Below are positions 45,299 through 54,507 of a stretch of 64,000 nucleotides of DNA, piece by piece. The notes under the pieces are model-generated. The model did not search any database and was not told the origin of the DNA. It saw only the letters and a program-made list of their open reading frames with translations. This DNA is from UBA1794 sp964439955 (GTDB lineage: Bacteria; Bacteroidota; Bacteroidia; Bacteroidales; Bacteroidaceae). The stretch lies in assembly GCA_964439955.1 (NCBI GenBank), contig CAYTPX010000002.1, forward strand, positions 109,640-173,639, in the 5' to 3' direction. Within the stretch, counting starts at the first letter, position 1, and each line of letters opens with the position of its first letter. A program made the position numbers and the translations under genes.

Positions 45299-46723
45299 AT
45301 GGATTACAGTCAATTTTTAAATATGAAAGAGGAGCTGTCGCTGATGGTAGTTATCGCCATCGTGCTCCTCTACGATATCATTGCAGGCGATAAACGCAAG
45401 AAAACCATGACGCCCGTGGTACTCGCCTTGATGCTACTGCATACGGCATTTACCCTCGTCCCGTCTCCTGCCTACTCCATATTCGGGGGCATGTATACGC
45501 ATACCCCGATGATGGGCATTGTAAAATCTGTGCTCAACTTCGGTGTCATCATTGTTTTCCTACAAGCCGACATCTGGCTCCGCAGGGATGACACGAAGAT
45601 ACGTGCCGGAGAATTCTATGAACTTATCCTCTGCACCTTGCTGGGCATGTACATGATGATTGGCGCAGGCCATTTCCTGATGTTCTACATCGGGCTGGAA
45701 ACCGCATCCATACCGATGGCCGCCCTTGTGGCTTTCGACAAGTACCGCAACCATAGCGCGGAAGCGGGGGCAAAGTATATCCTTACTGCCATGTTTTCCA
45801 GCGCGTTGCTCATATTCGGCCTGTCGCTTGTGTATGGGAGCAGCGGGTCGCTTTATTTCGACGACGTGACGGCTACCGTCTTCTCCGGAGGATATATGGC
45901 CATTTGCGCCCTCGTGCTTTTCATCAGCGGCATGGGCTTCAAGCTATCGCTGGTGCCTTTCCACTTGTGGACGGCCGACGTCTACCAAGGAGCACCCACC
46001 AACGTCACCTCCTATCTTTCGGTGATTTCAAAAGGCGCCGCTGCCTTTGCCTTCATGACCATCCTCATCAAGGCATTCCCCGACATGATGCCCCAATGGC
46101 AAACCGCCCTTTACATCCTCATCGTGTTGAGCATTACGATTGCCAACCTTTTTGCCCTTCGCCAGCAAGACTTGAAGCGCTTCATGGCCTTCTCCTCCAT
46201 TTCGCAGGCGGGCTACATCATGTTGGGCGTTATTGGCGGAAACGCTTTGGGCATGACCTCGCTGGTGTACTACGTGCTGGTCTACATCGTAGCCAATCTG
46301 GCCATCTTTGGCATTATCAACGTAGTGGAGCAAAAGAGCGGGAAGAAGGAAATCAACGAATACAACGGTTTCTACCAGACGAACCCCAAATTGGCATTTG
46401 TCATGACACTGGCCCTTTTCTCTTTGGGCGGAATCCCCCCGTTTGCCGGGTTCTTCAGCAAATTCTTCATCTTTGCGGCAGCTGTGGAACAAGGATATGT
46501 ATGGCTCGTGTTCATCGCTTTGCTGAACACTGTGATATCCCTCTACTACTACCTGCTCATAGTGAAGGCCATGTTCATCCAGCCTAATGATTCGCCCATC
46601 GCGCCTTTCAAGAGCGACGCATACAGCCGGGCCAGCTTGGTGGTTTGCTTGGTGGGCATCGTTGGTTTTGGCTTGGTGAGTGCCATCTACGATTGTATCC
46701 ACGCGTATTCCTACGGCTTATAG
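45299..46723 (+). CDS. nuoN: NADH-quinone oxidoreductase subunit N
   Basis: 474 residues, antiporter-like. [34 protein letters not shown] and [37 protein letters not shown] are N-type motifs. Last gene of the nuo cluster; a hairpin follows. Confidence 0.95.
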   Translation: MDYSQFLNMKEELSLMVVIAIVLLYDIIAGDKRKKTMTPVVLALMLLHTAFTLVPSPAYSIFGGMYTHTPMMGIVKSVLNFGVIIVFLQADIWLRRDDTKIRAGEFYELILCTLLGMYMMIGAGHFLMFYIGLETASIPMAALVAFDKYRNHSAEAGAKYILTAMFSSALLIFGLSLVYGSSGSLYFDDVTATVFSGGYMAICALVLFISGMGFKLSLVPFHLWTADVYQGAPTNVTSYLSVISKGAAAFAFMTILIKAFPDMMPQWQTALYILIVLSITIANLFALRQQDLKRFMAFSSISQAGYIMLGVIGGNALGMTSLVYYVLVYIVANLAIFGIINVVEQKSGKKEINEYNGFYQTNPKLAFVMTLALFSLGGIPPFAGFFSKFFIFAAAVEQGYVWLVFIALLNTVISLYYYLLIVKAMFIQPNDSPIAPFKSDAYSRASLVVCLVGIVGFGLVSAIYDCIHAYSYGL

Positions 46724-46761
46724 TTCCCGGACTTGCCATAGTACACGCAAATCCCTTTTAT

Positions 46762-46791
46762 GAAGCCTCCGGCCTTGATGCCGGGGGCTTC
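46762..46791 (+). terminator. Hairpin after nuoN
   Basis: GAAGCCTCCGGC (46762-46773) pairs with GCCGGGGGCTTC (46780-46791) with one G-T pair. The following GTCGTTTC is only weakly T-rich. Confidence 0.65.
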
Positions 46792-46880
46792 GTCGTTTCT
46801 GCCCGTCCCCGCTTCCGGAGCTTTCCCGCCGAGATATGCAGGAAAGCCTGTGCTGCCCGAGAAGGTAATTATCCGTTAGA

Positions 46881-46953
46881 TGGGAAAAACTATGGCGGTG
46901 TGCCGGAAAAGGCCTGCATGATAGGGAAAATTCCGCGGCATGTTTTGAAAAGA
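46881..46953. repeat. Dispersed FSGK-type palindromic repeat, copy 9 (degenerate)
   Basis: TGGGAAAAACTATGGCGGTG, TGCCGGAAAAGGCCTGCATG, GGGAAAATTCCGCGGCATGT. Shares GGAAAA arms and the GCCGG/GCGGC spacers. Confidence 0.5.
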
Positions 46954-47024
46954 ACCGTAATATCCTCAGGAACGACGGAAGCGCAAGGTACGGGAGACTA
47001 TGCGGAAATCTGGAAAAATAGTTG

Positions 47025-47032
47025 TACTTTTG
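47025..47032 (+). promoter_or_regulatory. -7 box for kdgK-eda
   Basis: TACTTTTG matches TAnnTTTG exactly, 56 bases before the kdgK ATG. Confidence 0.5.
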
Positions 47033-47088
47033 CCCGGAAAGTCCTTACAGGACTACATCAACCGATAACCTAAAAACAGGAATTCATT

Positions 47089-48114
47089 ATGCCGAAAAAA
47101 ATTGTAACCTTAGGCGAAATCATGCTCCGCTTGTCTACTCCGGGAAACAAGCGTTTTGTACAGAGCGACACGCTGGATGTTGTGTACGGCGGCGGCGAGG
47201 CCAATGTAGCCGTGAGCTGCGCCAACTACGGATTGGATGCGTATTTTGTAACCAAGCTGCCGACCCATGAAATCGGGCAATCGGCCGTCAATGCCTTGCG
47301 GCGCTACGGGGTAAAGACGGACTACATCGTGCGTGGGGGCGATAGGGTAGGGATTTACTACTTGGAGACAGGTGCCTCCATGCGCCCGAGCAAGGTAATC
47401 TACGACCGTGCCCATTCGGCGATAGCTGAGGCAGAGGCCTCCGAATTCGACTTCGACCGCATCATGGAAGGAGCCGACTGGTTTCATTGGTCGGGTATCA
47501 CCCCGGCCATCAGCGACCGTGCGGCAGAAATTACCCGACAGGCCTGCGAGGCAGCCAAACGGCACGGCGTGACGGTTTCGGTAGATCTCAACTTCCGTAA
47601 GAAATTGTGGACGAAAGAAAAGGCCCAATCCGTGATGAAACCGCTGATGCAGTATGTGGACGTATGCATAGGGAATGAGGAAGATGCTGAACTTTGCTTA
47701 GGGTTTAAACCCGATGCCGACGTGACTGCGGGGCAAACCGCTGCGGAAGGATATAAGGGAATCTTCAAGGGCATGGCGGAGACTTTCGGGTTTAAATATG
47801 TGATTTCCACGCTGCGCGAATCGTTTTCTGCCTCGCACAACGGATGGAAGGCCATGATATACGACGGAAAGGAATTCTATACGTCGAAACGTTACGATAT
47901 CAACCCGATAATCGACCGGGTAGGGGGCGGCGACTCCTTCTCCGGCGGCATCATTTACGGCCTATTGACCAAGTCTACACAAGGCGAGGCGCTGGAATTT
48001 GCCGTAGCAGCCTCTGCTTTGAAACATACCATCAATGGCGACTTCAACATGGTGTCCGTGGCTGAAGTGGAAACCCTTTCGGGTGGAGACGCCTCGGGCC
48101 GGGTACAACGATAA
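47089..48114 (+). CDS. kdgK: 2-dehydro-3-deoxygluconate kinase (PfkB family)
   Basis: 341 residues. PfkB fold: ITLGEIMLRLSTP-like start (KIVTLGEIMLRL), VVYGGGEANVAVSCANYG (about 27-44), and DRVGGGDSFSGGIIYGLL near 280 with the catalytic Asp. It phosphorylates KDG to KDPG using ATP. The next gene is a KDPG aldolase, which fixes the substrate call. Confidence 0.87.
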   Translation: MPKKIVTLGEIMLRLSTPGNKRFVQSDTLDVVYGGGEANVAVSCANYGLDAYFVTKLPTHEIGQSAVNALRRYGVKTDYIVRGGDRVGIYYLETGASMRPSKVIYDRAHSAIAEAEASEFDFDRIMEGADWFHWSGITPAISDRAAEITRQACEAAKRHGVTVSVDLNFRKKLWTKEKAQSVMKPLMQYVDVCIGNEEDAELCLGFKPDADVTAGQTAAEGYKGIFKGMAETFGFKYVISTLRESFSASHNGWKAMIYDGKEFYTSKRYDINPIIDRVGGGDSFSGGIIYGLLTKSTQGEALEFAVAASALKHTINGDFNMVSVAEVETLSGGDASGRVQR

Positions 48115-48152
48115 GATAGGGTTTAATACGAAAAACACGGAGATATAAGGAT

Positions 48153-48824
48153 ATGGCACGATTCAATAAAATCGAAGTATTACACACCATATGCCAGACA
48201 GGCATGGTGCCCGTCTTCTACCACAAGGACGCTGAAGTGGCCAAACAGGTGATAAAAGCTTGCTATGATGGCGGTGTACGCGCCTTCGAATTCACCAATC
48301 GAGGCGATTTTGCCCAAGAAGTATTTGCCGAGGTAAATAAATGGGCGGCCAAGGAATGCCCGGAAATGATAATGGGCGTAGGTTCGGTTGTAGATCCGGC
48401 CACGGCGGCGCTTTACATCCAATTGGGTGCGAATTTCATCGTAGGCCCTTTGTTCAATCCGGATGTGGCCAAGGTGTGCAACCGCCGTTGCATCCCGTAT
48501 ACGCCGGGGTGTGGTTCGGTAAGCGAGGTCGGCTTTGCCCAAGAGGCAGGGTGTGACCTCAGCAAAGTGTTTCCGGCCGGAAATGTAGGCGGGCCTTCGT
48601 TCGTGAAAAACATGAAAGCCCCCATGCCTTGGTCGCTGCTGATGGTGACAGGCGGCGTAGAGCCAGAAAAAGAAAACCTTCAAGCATGGATTAAGGCCGG
48701 TGTGGCCTGCGTCGGCATGGGCAGCAAACTATTTCCCAAAGAAGTGATTGCTGCTCAAGACTGGGCCGCAATCACACGAAAAAGTGCTGAATCGCTTGCT
48801 TATATTCGCGAAGCACGCAACTAA
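48153..48824 (+). CDS. eda: KDPG/KHG aldolase
   Basis: 223 residues. FEFTNRGD contains the Glu and Arg of the active site. The Schiff-base Lys is in [12 protein letters not shown] (about residue 135). [24 protein letters not shown] and [10 protein letters not shown] complete the barrel. It splits KDPG to pyruvate and glyceraldehyde-3-phosphate, finishing hexuronate breakdown with KdgK. 38 bases after kdgK. Confidence 0.92.
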   Translation: MARFNKIEVLHTICQTGMVPVFYHKDAEVAKQVIKACYDGGVRAFEFTNRGDFAQEVFAEVNKWAAKECPEMIMGVGSVVDPATAALYIQLGANFIVGPLFNPDVAKVCNRRCIPYTPGCGSVSEVGFAQEAGCDLSKVFPAGNVGGPSFVKNMKAPMPWSLLMVTGGVEPEKENLQAWIKAGVACVGMGSKLFPKEVIAAQDWAAITRKSAESLAYIREARN

Positions 48825-48848
48825 AAGATTAGATATCTTTTAGATGAG

Positions 48849-48887
48849 AAGTAAAGGTAGTAACAACTTAGATTACTACCTTTACTT
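48849..48887. terminator. Bidirectional terminator between eda and batE
   Basis: AAGTAAAGGTAGTAA (48849-48863) pairs with TTACTACCTTTACTT (48873-48887), 15 bp perfect. It lies between converging genes. Confidence 0.8.
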
Positions 48888-48960
48888 TTATACCCAGAAT
48901 CCGTATTATGTTTAATAGAAGGCGCGATAGATAATCCCCTTTGGAATTTCCCATTACTGC

Positions 48961-49800
48961 TTAGATAATCGCTACATCCTCTTTACGTATCCAAACTGTT
49001 CCCTCATCGGGAGATTCGATTTGCAGCCAGTCTTTCAATGTAGAATCCACTATTGTCATTTTTTTCCCTAAAGGCAATGTCCCCTGAGGGGCGGAAGAAT
49101 TTGAAGGAGACACATACATCTGTATGCCTTCACTCTTCATTACGAGAACTGTATTCCGCGTTTTTATGGAATTGTATTGTTTCCTTGCAAATTGGCTTGT
49201 ACAGATTCCTATAAGCAACATTAGCAAAGCACACGAAAACCCCATCTTCCGTAAGGCAATCCGTGGGGCAAAAAAGTAAAAAAGGAGGCCGATTAAGAAC
49301 AATACAAACGACACTCCACAGACGAGCAACCATTCTTGTAAGGCAAAAGCTTGGGACAAGCTTTTCCACCAGCGGATAAAGAAAAATGAGGCTTCCTGTG
49401 TTTCTTCAAGCTGCAAATCACGGGTAGAGACAAAATGGATGTTTTCTCTTGTCTTACTGTCCGAAGGATCAAGCAATAAGGCACGTTCGTAATGCAATAA
49501 GGCTTTCACCGGCTCACCTAAGCGATAGTAGCAGTTTCCCAAATTGTATTCCACAGTAGCCCATTCTTTCCCAGCTTTCCCACTGGAAATGAACGCAGAG
49601 TCTGCTTGGAGGATTTGTTCATACAGGCGGGATGCCATGAGGTAGTTACCTGCACGGGCAGCCTGTCCTGCATTTTCGACTTCTCTAATGCTTTTCCCAT
49701 TAGGCGTAAACGCGACAATGGAAAGCGGGAAAAGCATAAAAACGGCCCACATGAATGGGCGATGTCCCCTATCCTTATTATTTTTGTCCGTATTTTTCAT
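48961..49800 (-). CDS. batE: BatE: TPR, two membrane segments and an SH3-like domain
   Basis: 279 residues from the ATG at 49800, which has GGGAGAAAG eight bases upstream; an upstream TTG at 49818 is weaker. It has a signal anchor, a TPR region (YLMASRLYEQIL; EYNLGNCYYRLGEPVKALLHYERAL), two hydrophobic segments near 155-180 and 185-205, and a C-terminal SH3b-like part (MYVSPSNSSAPQGTLPLGKKM). Last gene of the Bat locus. Confidence 0.85.
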   Translation of the reverse strand: MKNTDKNNKDRGHRPFMWAVFMLFPLSIVAFTPNGKSIREVENAGQAARAGNYLMASRLYEQILQADSAFISSGKAGKEWATVEYNLGNCYYRLGEPVKALLHYERALLLDPSDSKTRENIHFVSTRDLQLEETQEASFFFIRWWKSLSQAFALQEWLLVCGVSFVLFLIGLLFYFFAPRIALRKMGFSCALLMLLIGICTSQFARKQYNSIKTRNTVLVMKSEGIQMYVSPSNSSAPQGTLPLGKKMTIVDSTLKDWLQIESPDEGTVWIRKEDVAII

Positions 49801-49822
49801 AAGAATGCTTTCTCCCAATACT

Positions 49823-51721
49823 TTACTTCCTTTTCTTCAATTCTGTATCCAGCTGAATGATTACCTGCAAGGCCTTATTGTAACTTTGCTGCATGCGGTC
49901 ACGTTTTTCTCCGGGCGCATAACGCGCAAATTCACAATCTTCCAAACTTTCGAGCAGAAGCCCGACGGTTTCCATGCTTACGCCCCGTTCCGGAAGCATC
50001 CCGCCAAGGTGTTCTTTGGAAAGCAAGGTAGTAGGAATACGCAACTTGTCGGATATATAACCCCATTCTGCACGTATGATTTCTTCATAAAAGGCCTCTT
50101 CTTGTTGTTGAGCCAAGAGCTTTTCGGCTTTCCGCAAGCGTTTCCGAGCTTCCCTGCCAGCCCCTTTTTCGCGGAGCAACAGGGCATTCCGGGCGTAGTA
50201 GGCCTTTTGCCGGAAAGTATAGCATATAATCCCGAAAAGTACCGCGGGAAGCAGGTAAAACACCAGCATGTATCTTAATCCCGGGAAGAGCAAAGAAGAC
50301 CCGGCCAAGTCCGCAGGCACGACTTGGCGCAAGGGACGTATGTCTTTCTGCCCCTGGCCTGCCGCCTGCCCATAGTTGCTTATGCCGGTGCTGCCTCCGC
50401 CTTTTCCTCTTTCTACGGATAACGGGAGGGCGTCTGTCTTTAGTTCCTTGTATTCTTTTCCGTCGAAGTATGAGAAAGTGACTGGCGAGATTTCGTAGTT
50501 GCCCACGTTGCGTGGAATAATCGTATATTCAAATGTTTTCTCTCCCGTCATCCCGTCCTTACCGGGCTTGATGTTTTCTTTTATCTCGGGGTCGTAGACA
50601 TCGAAATCTTTCGGGAAGTCAATCTCCGGGGCAGTTACTAATTTTAAGTTGCCCGTACCGCTTATCTTTACCTTCAGCGACACGGCTTCGCCCGTCTTTC
50701 CTTGAGGGGACGACAGGGCTGTCTCAATCTTGAATTGCCCCACCCCGCCCGAAAAACCTTTGGGCTTGGGCGTGGGAAGCGGTTCGACGTGTATGGTATG
50801 GCTCTGCGTGGTCAGGCGTACCTGCTCCATCCGCGGCCCGGTGCCGTTGAGCAAATCTTCGAAAGTCAAGGCGCCCCTCACCTCGACCGCCGCATCGAAA
50901 GTGGCGGAAGGGATTTTCAACTCGCCGCTTTTCTGGGGAAAAAGGAGAAACTGCCTGTACAAAGCCGTGTAGTACGTCCGCCCGTTATAGGTCTCAGGCT
51001 GGAGCGTCGTATTTTGCGGAAGGGGTATTTCCTGTGAGTGGAATCCTTCGAAATCGGGGAGTTTCACGTTGTTGAACCCACGCAGGCTGACGAGCGTATA
51101 AATCTTGTAGGTCAACAACAAGGCTTCCTGCTCATGCACCCGCGTCTTGCTCGCCGTGCAAAGGATGAACAAGTCGTCTTTCCCTATCGCGCCGTTGCTT
51201 GGGGCAGGCGTGATGCTTCGGCGGGGGGAAGAGGAAGAGCGGTTGCCCGTGTTGCCGGAAGAGGTAGTGCCCGAAGATTCAATCACTTTGATCTTCAATT
51301 CATTGGACTTTACGGCCTTTCCTCCGGCCTGAATCGTGGCCGGAGGAATGGTGTACTCTCCGGTTGCAGTAGCCCGGACAATAACAGTATAGGTGATGGA
51401 TTCCGAAGAGGTTGCACGCCCATTGATGTTCTGGAAGCTTCTCATGGTGGAAGTCTTCACATTGGAGACAATCGAGAAGCCCCGCAAGGTTGGGAGTTGG
51501 AAGTCTTTTACGTCCGTCGTATTCAGTTCGAACTGGATGGCGAAAGGTTGCCCGATTTCCACGGTAGACGATTCGGCCTTTGCCCGGAAGTTCACGGTTG
51601 CCTGGGCTGCGGCGCTGGCACACATGCACCATACCGTTATCAGAAAAAGCAAGACCCCTTTACTCAATATCCCCATTCGTCCTTTATTGCCCGTAGCAGC
51701 CCGTTTACCAATCTTTTTCAT
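49823..51721 (-). CDS. batD: BatD oxygen-tolerance protein
   Basis: 632 residues with a signal peptide ending near ASAAAQA. Several beta-rich repeats follow (VEIGQPFAIQFELNTTDVKD; GEAVSLKVKISGTGNLKLV), the BatD hallmark. A Ser-rich linker lies near 155-175 (GNTGNRSSSSPRRS) and a membrane segment near 500-525. The C-terminal cytosolic region is helical and charged. It overlaps batC by 17 bases. Confidence 0.88.
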   Translation of the reverse strand: MKKIGKRAATGNKGRMGILSKGVLLFLITVWCMCASAAAQATVNFRAKAESSTVEIGQPFAIQFELNTTDVKDFQLPTLRGFSIVSNVKTSTMRSFQNINGRATSSESITYTVIVRATATGEYTIPPATIQAGGKAVKSNELKIKVIESSGTTSSGNTGNRSSSSPRRSITPAPSNGAIGKDDLFILCTASKTRVHEQEALLLTYKIYTLVSLRGFNNVKLPDFEGFHSQEIPLPQNTTLQPETYNGRTYYTALYRQFLLFPQKSGELKIPSATFDAAVEVRGALTFEDLLNGTGPRMEQVRLTTQSHTIHVEPLPTPKPKGFSGGVGQFKIETALSSPQGKTGEAVSLKVKISGTGNLKLVTAPEIDFPKDFDVYDPEIKENIKPGKDGMTGEKTFEYTIIPRNVGNYEISPVTFSYFDGKEYKELKTDALPLSVERGKGGGSTGISNYGQAAGQGQKDIRPLRQVVPADLAGSSLLFPGLRYMLVFYLLPAVLFGIICYTFRQKAYYARNALLLREKGAGREARKRLRKAEKLLAQQQEEAFYEEIIRAEWGYISDKLRIPTTLLSKEHLGGMLPERGVSMETVGLLLESLEDCEFARYAPGEKRDRMQQSYNKALQVIIQLDTELKKRK

Positions 51722-52448
51722 AGTTCCTTTCGGTCGATGTGGCCTTCTGTTTCATCTTTTCTTGCACTTTCCGTTCGTCCTGCATGGCAGCTTTCAGTAG
51801 CTGCTCGGCGGTTTCCTTGTCCATCTCCCCGCGTTTTTCCTCAGGCTGCGCCGGTTCTTGGTTTTCCTGCTTGTCGGGTTCTTGCTTCTGCTCCTCCTTT
51901 TCTTTCTTTTCCTGGTCTTGTTTTTGTTGTTGCTCTTGCTGTTGGGACGATTGCGGGTCTTGTTTCAGCAATTTCTGGGCCAAGGCCAAGTTGTATCGCG
52001 TCTCGTTGTTTGTAGGTTCATTGCGGAGGGAATTTTTAAACGCATCTATGGCTGCGGCGTAATCCTTTTGTGCCATGAAAAGGTTGCCAATATTATGGTA
52101 TATCATGGCTTTCTGCATCGCGGAATTGGCACGCCGCAACGCAGGTTCGTAACCCTCCTCCAAGGCTTCCTTGCCTTTCCCCGTTGCGGCCAAGACACCT
52201 CCTAAGTTGTACAAAGCTTCCACATTGTACGGGTCAGCCTGCAAGGCTTTCCGGTAGTGTACCTCGGCCTCTTTGTAATCCTCCAGCTTCGCGGCATGGT
52301 TGCCTAAGCGGATTTCTTGGCGCAACTCTTTTCCGTCTTGCGCCCACAGTGCAGAGGGAGAAAAGAACATGCTCCATGTGAAAGCAAGAAAGGCGGCAAA
52401 CGATGCCATGCGAATGCCATTCGACGTCCTATTTCCTATTCTCTTCAT
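51705..52448 (-). CDS. batC: BatC TPR protein
   Basis: 247 residues. A signal anchor near 14-36 is followed by TPRs (LGNHAAKLEDYKEAEVHYRK; AMIYHNIGNLFMAQKDYAAA). A Gln/Glu/Lys-rich low-complexity tail (about 165-215) follows. It is probably a periplasmic scaffold for BatA and BatB. It overlaps batB by four bases. Confidence 0.87.
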   Translation of the reverse strand: MKRIGNRTSNGIRMASFAAFLAFTWSMFFSPSALWAQDGKELRQEIRLGNHAAKLEDYKEAEVHYRKALQADPYNVEALYNLGGVLAATGKGKEALEEGYEPALRRANSAMQKAMIYHNIGNLFMAQKDYAAAIDAFKNSLRNEPTNNETRYNLALAQKLLKQDPQSSQQQEQQQKQDQEKKEKEEQKQEPDKQENQEPAQPEEKRGEMDKETAEQLLKAAMQDERKVQEKMKQKATSTERNYEKDW

Positions 52449-53497
52449 TTTTTTCTTTGTCTATCCTTAGCTGTTGGCTTTCCGAAAAGGGAGAATCCTT
52501 TGAAACGGGGATTCTTTTTTTCAAGTAGAAATACTTCGAATATGAGAAGGAGAAGCACAATCCAAGCCACGGCAATGAATTGCTCATCGTATTCTTTGTA
52601 ACTCTTATGTTCCGTTTCCGCTTTTTGCAACTTCTCCACTTCGGCAGAAATAGCCCGGCCCGCTTGATCGGAGTTATCGATCCGTGCAAAAATACCTTGT
52701 CCTATTTGCGAAATCGCCCGGCATACGTCTTCGTTCATGCGGCTTACGACCGTTTGCCCGTTACGGTCTTTGTGGTATCCTCCCGTCTTCGGGTCAGGAA
52801 TGGGAGCCCCCCCGGGCAATCCTACGCCTAAAACATGGATTTTATAACCTTTCTTCGCAGCTGCCTCTGCCGCTTCTTTGGCCCCGTCCTCATGATTCTC
52901 CCCGTCAGTTATGAGAATGATGCTTTTCCCTATGCCTTCTTGTGAAGTGAAACTGTTTGACGCCAAATTGATTGCCGCATACAGATTGGTACCTTGCCGC
53001 GAAATAAGGTCGGGGGTAATGGATTGCAGGAACATTTTGGCGGAAACGAAATCACTCGTGATGGGTAATTGTACAAAAGCGTCTCCCGCAAACACAATCA
53101 ACCCCACCCTATCTTCCTCGAAGTTATCAATCAGCTTGGAAATTAGCATCTTTGCACGCTCCAAACGGTTCGGTGAAACGTCTTCGGCAAGCATTGACCG
53201 GGAAATGTCCAAAGCAATCATGATTTCCACTCCTTGTTTTTTTACAGTCTCTTCCTTTATCCCGAATTGGGGTCGCGCACAAATCAGGACAGAACCGGCC
53301 AAGGCAAGAACCAATAGGATAAATTTCAAATTCTGTCTTGCTGACGAGTATTCAGGCATCAACTCCCGAATCAAGGCAGCCTCACCCATCCGGGAAAGGC
53401 ACTTCCTTTTCCGGTAAAGCCCATAGCAATAGAGTATCGCGGCAAGAGGGATGAATAATAGAAGGTAGAGGTATTCTGGATTTGCGAATCGGAACAT
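52445..53497 (-). CDS. batB: BatB von Willebrand A-domain membrane protein
   Basis: 350 residues. Two N-terminal membrane segments (about 8-27 and 57-75) precede a VWA domain with the MIDAS motif ALDISRSM (DxSxS) and ITDGENHEDG, and a C-terminal membrane segment (ILLLLLIFEVFLL-like, near 315-335). The metal site looks complete. It follows batA by seven bases. Confidence 0.9.
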   Translation of the reverse strand: MFRFANPEYLYLLLFIPLAAILYCYGLYRKRKCLSRMGEAALIRELMPEYSSARQNLKFILLVLALAGSVLICARPQFGIKEETVKKQGVEIMIALDISRSMLAEDVSPNRLERAKMLISKLIDNFEEDRVGLIVFAGDAFVQLPITSDFVSAKMFLQSITPDLISRQGTNLYAAINLASNSFTSQEGIGKSIILITDGENHEDGAKEAAEAAAKKGYKIHVLGVGLPGGAPIPDPKTGGYHKDRNGQTVVSRMNEDVCRAISQIGQGIFARIDNSDQAGRAISAEVEKLQKAETEHKSYKEYDEQFIAVAWIVLLLLIFEVFLLEKKNPRFKGFSLFGKPTAKDRQRKK

Positions 53498-53504
53498 AAC
53501 AATA

Positions 53505-54488
53505 TCAAGGTATCTTTCTTAAAAGTGTAAGCCGCAGCAAAGTTTCTATTACCAGCACTGCTACGAGCAAAAGGGCGAAAGGCGCAAATGCTTCTTCCCG
53601 CTTGCTGTAGGAATTGACTCTCATTTTTGTACGCTCTAACTTGTCGATTTGCCGGTATACGTCTTGCAATTTTTCCGTACTAGTGGCCCGGTAATAGGTC
53701 CCGCCGGTTACATTAGCTATTTCGATCAGTGTGTTTTCATCGATTTCCACCGGGACATTCATGTATTGCACCCCTCCCGCGGTGGCCATCGGATAGGGAG
53801 CCATCCCATTTGTCCCCACCCCTATCGTATAGACACGGATACCGAAACTTTTCGCGATGTCGGCAGCCGTCAAAGGCGAAATGTCGCCCATGTTGTTCGT
53901 CCCGTCAGTCAGCAAAATCAGAACCTTGCTCTTGGCTTTGCTGTCTTTCAATTTACTTACGGCATTGACGATTCCCATGCCGACCGCCGTACCATTCTCC
54001 AGCATGCCGCATTTTACTTGCGAGAGGAAGCCCATCAACACATGATGGTCAAGTGTCAAAGGGCATTGGGTAAAGGCTTCCCCTTCGAAAAGGGTAAGCC
54101 CGATGTTGTCATTCGGACGCCCGGCTATGAACTCGGCTGCTACCTTTTTTGCAGCTTCCACCCGGTTAGGGTGAAGGTCTTCGGCCAGCATGCTGGTCGA
54201 AACGTCAATTGCCAACATGATATCGATGCCTTCCGTTTCCCGGTCTTGCCAACTGTCCGTATATTGGGGACGAGCCAAAATCAAAATCAGCAAGACAAAG
54301 GCGGCAATGCGTAATAAGAAAGGCATATGCACGAAGTACGTCCGCAAAGTGGGCTTCATCTGCATGAAGCTCTGCCGGCTGGGCATGCGCAAAGAAGCAT
54401 ATAGGGAATGGTGCTTCATCACATACCACAGTATGTATGGGATTACCAGAATAAGAAGGAAGAGACACTCTTTGTTGACAAACTGCAT
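53505..54488 (-). CDS. batA: BatA von Willebrand A-domain membrane protein
   Basis: 327 residues. N-terminal membrane segments, VWA MIDAS AIDVSTSM (near 93-100), Thr in the QCPLTLDHH region and LLTDGTNNMGD, and a C-terminal membrane segment (APFALLLVAVLVIETLL). BatA and BatB are close relatives and act together in aerotolerance in Bacteroides, where the locus was first named. Confidence 0.9.
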   Translation of the reverse strand: MQFVNKECLFLLILVIPYILWYVMKHHSLYASLRMPSRQSFMQMKPTLRTYFVHMPFLLRIAAFVLLILILARPQYTDSWQDRETEGIDIMLAIDVSTSMLAEDLHPNRVEAAKKVAAEFIAGRPNDNIGLTLFEGEAFTQCPLTLDHHVLMGFLSQVKCGMLENGTAVGMGIVNAVSKLKDSKAKSKVLILLTDGTNNMGDISPLTAADIAKSFGIRVYTIGVGTNGMAPYPMATAGGVQYMNVPVEIDENTLIEIANVTGGTYYRATSTEKLQDVYRQIDKLERTKMRVNSYSKREEAFAPFALLLVAVLVIETLLRLTLLRKIP

Positions 54489-54507
54489 TTTCTAATTTCC
54501 TCCCCTG

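Larger units (their letters stand above)
46724..47088. other. Spacer between nuoN and kdgK
   Basis: This 365-base gap contains the nuo terminator (46762-46791), a dispersed repeat (46881-46953) and the kdgK -7 box (47025-47032). No convincing frame. Confidence 0.65.

Noticed and set aside
51038..52015. 325-residue plus-strand frame opposite batD and batC
   Set aside because: Crosses two real genes on the other strand and has no homology.
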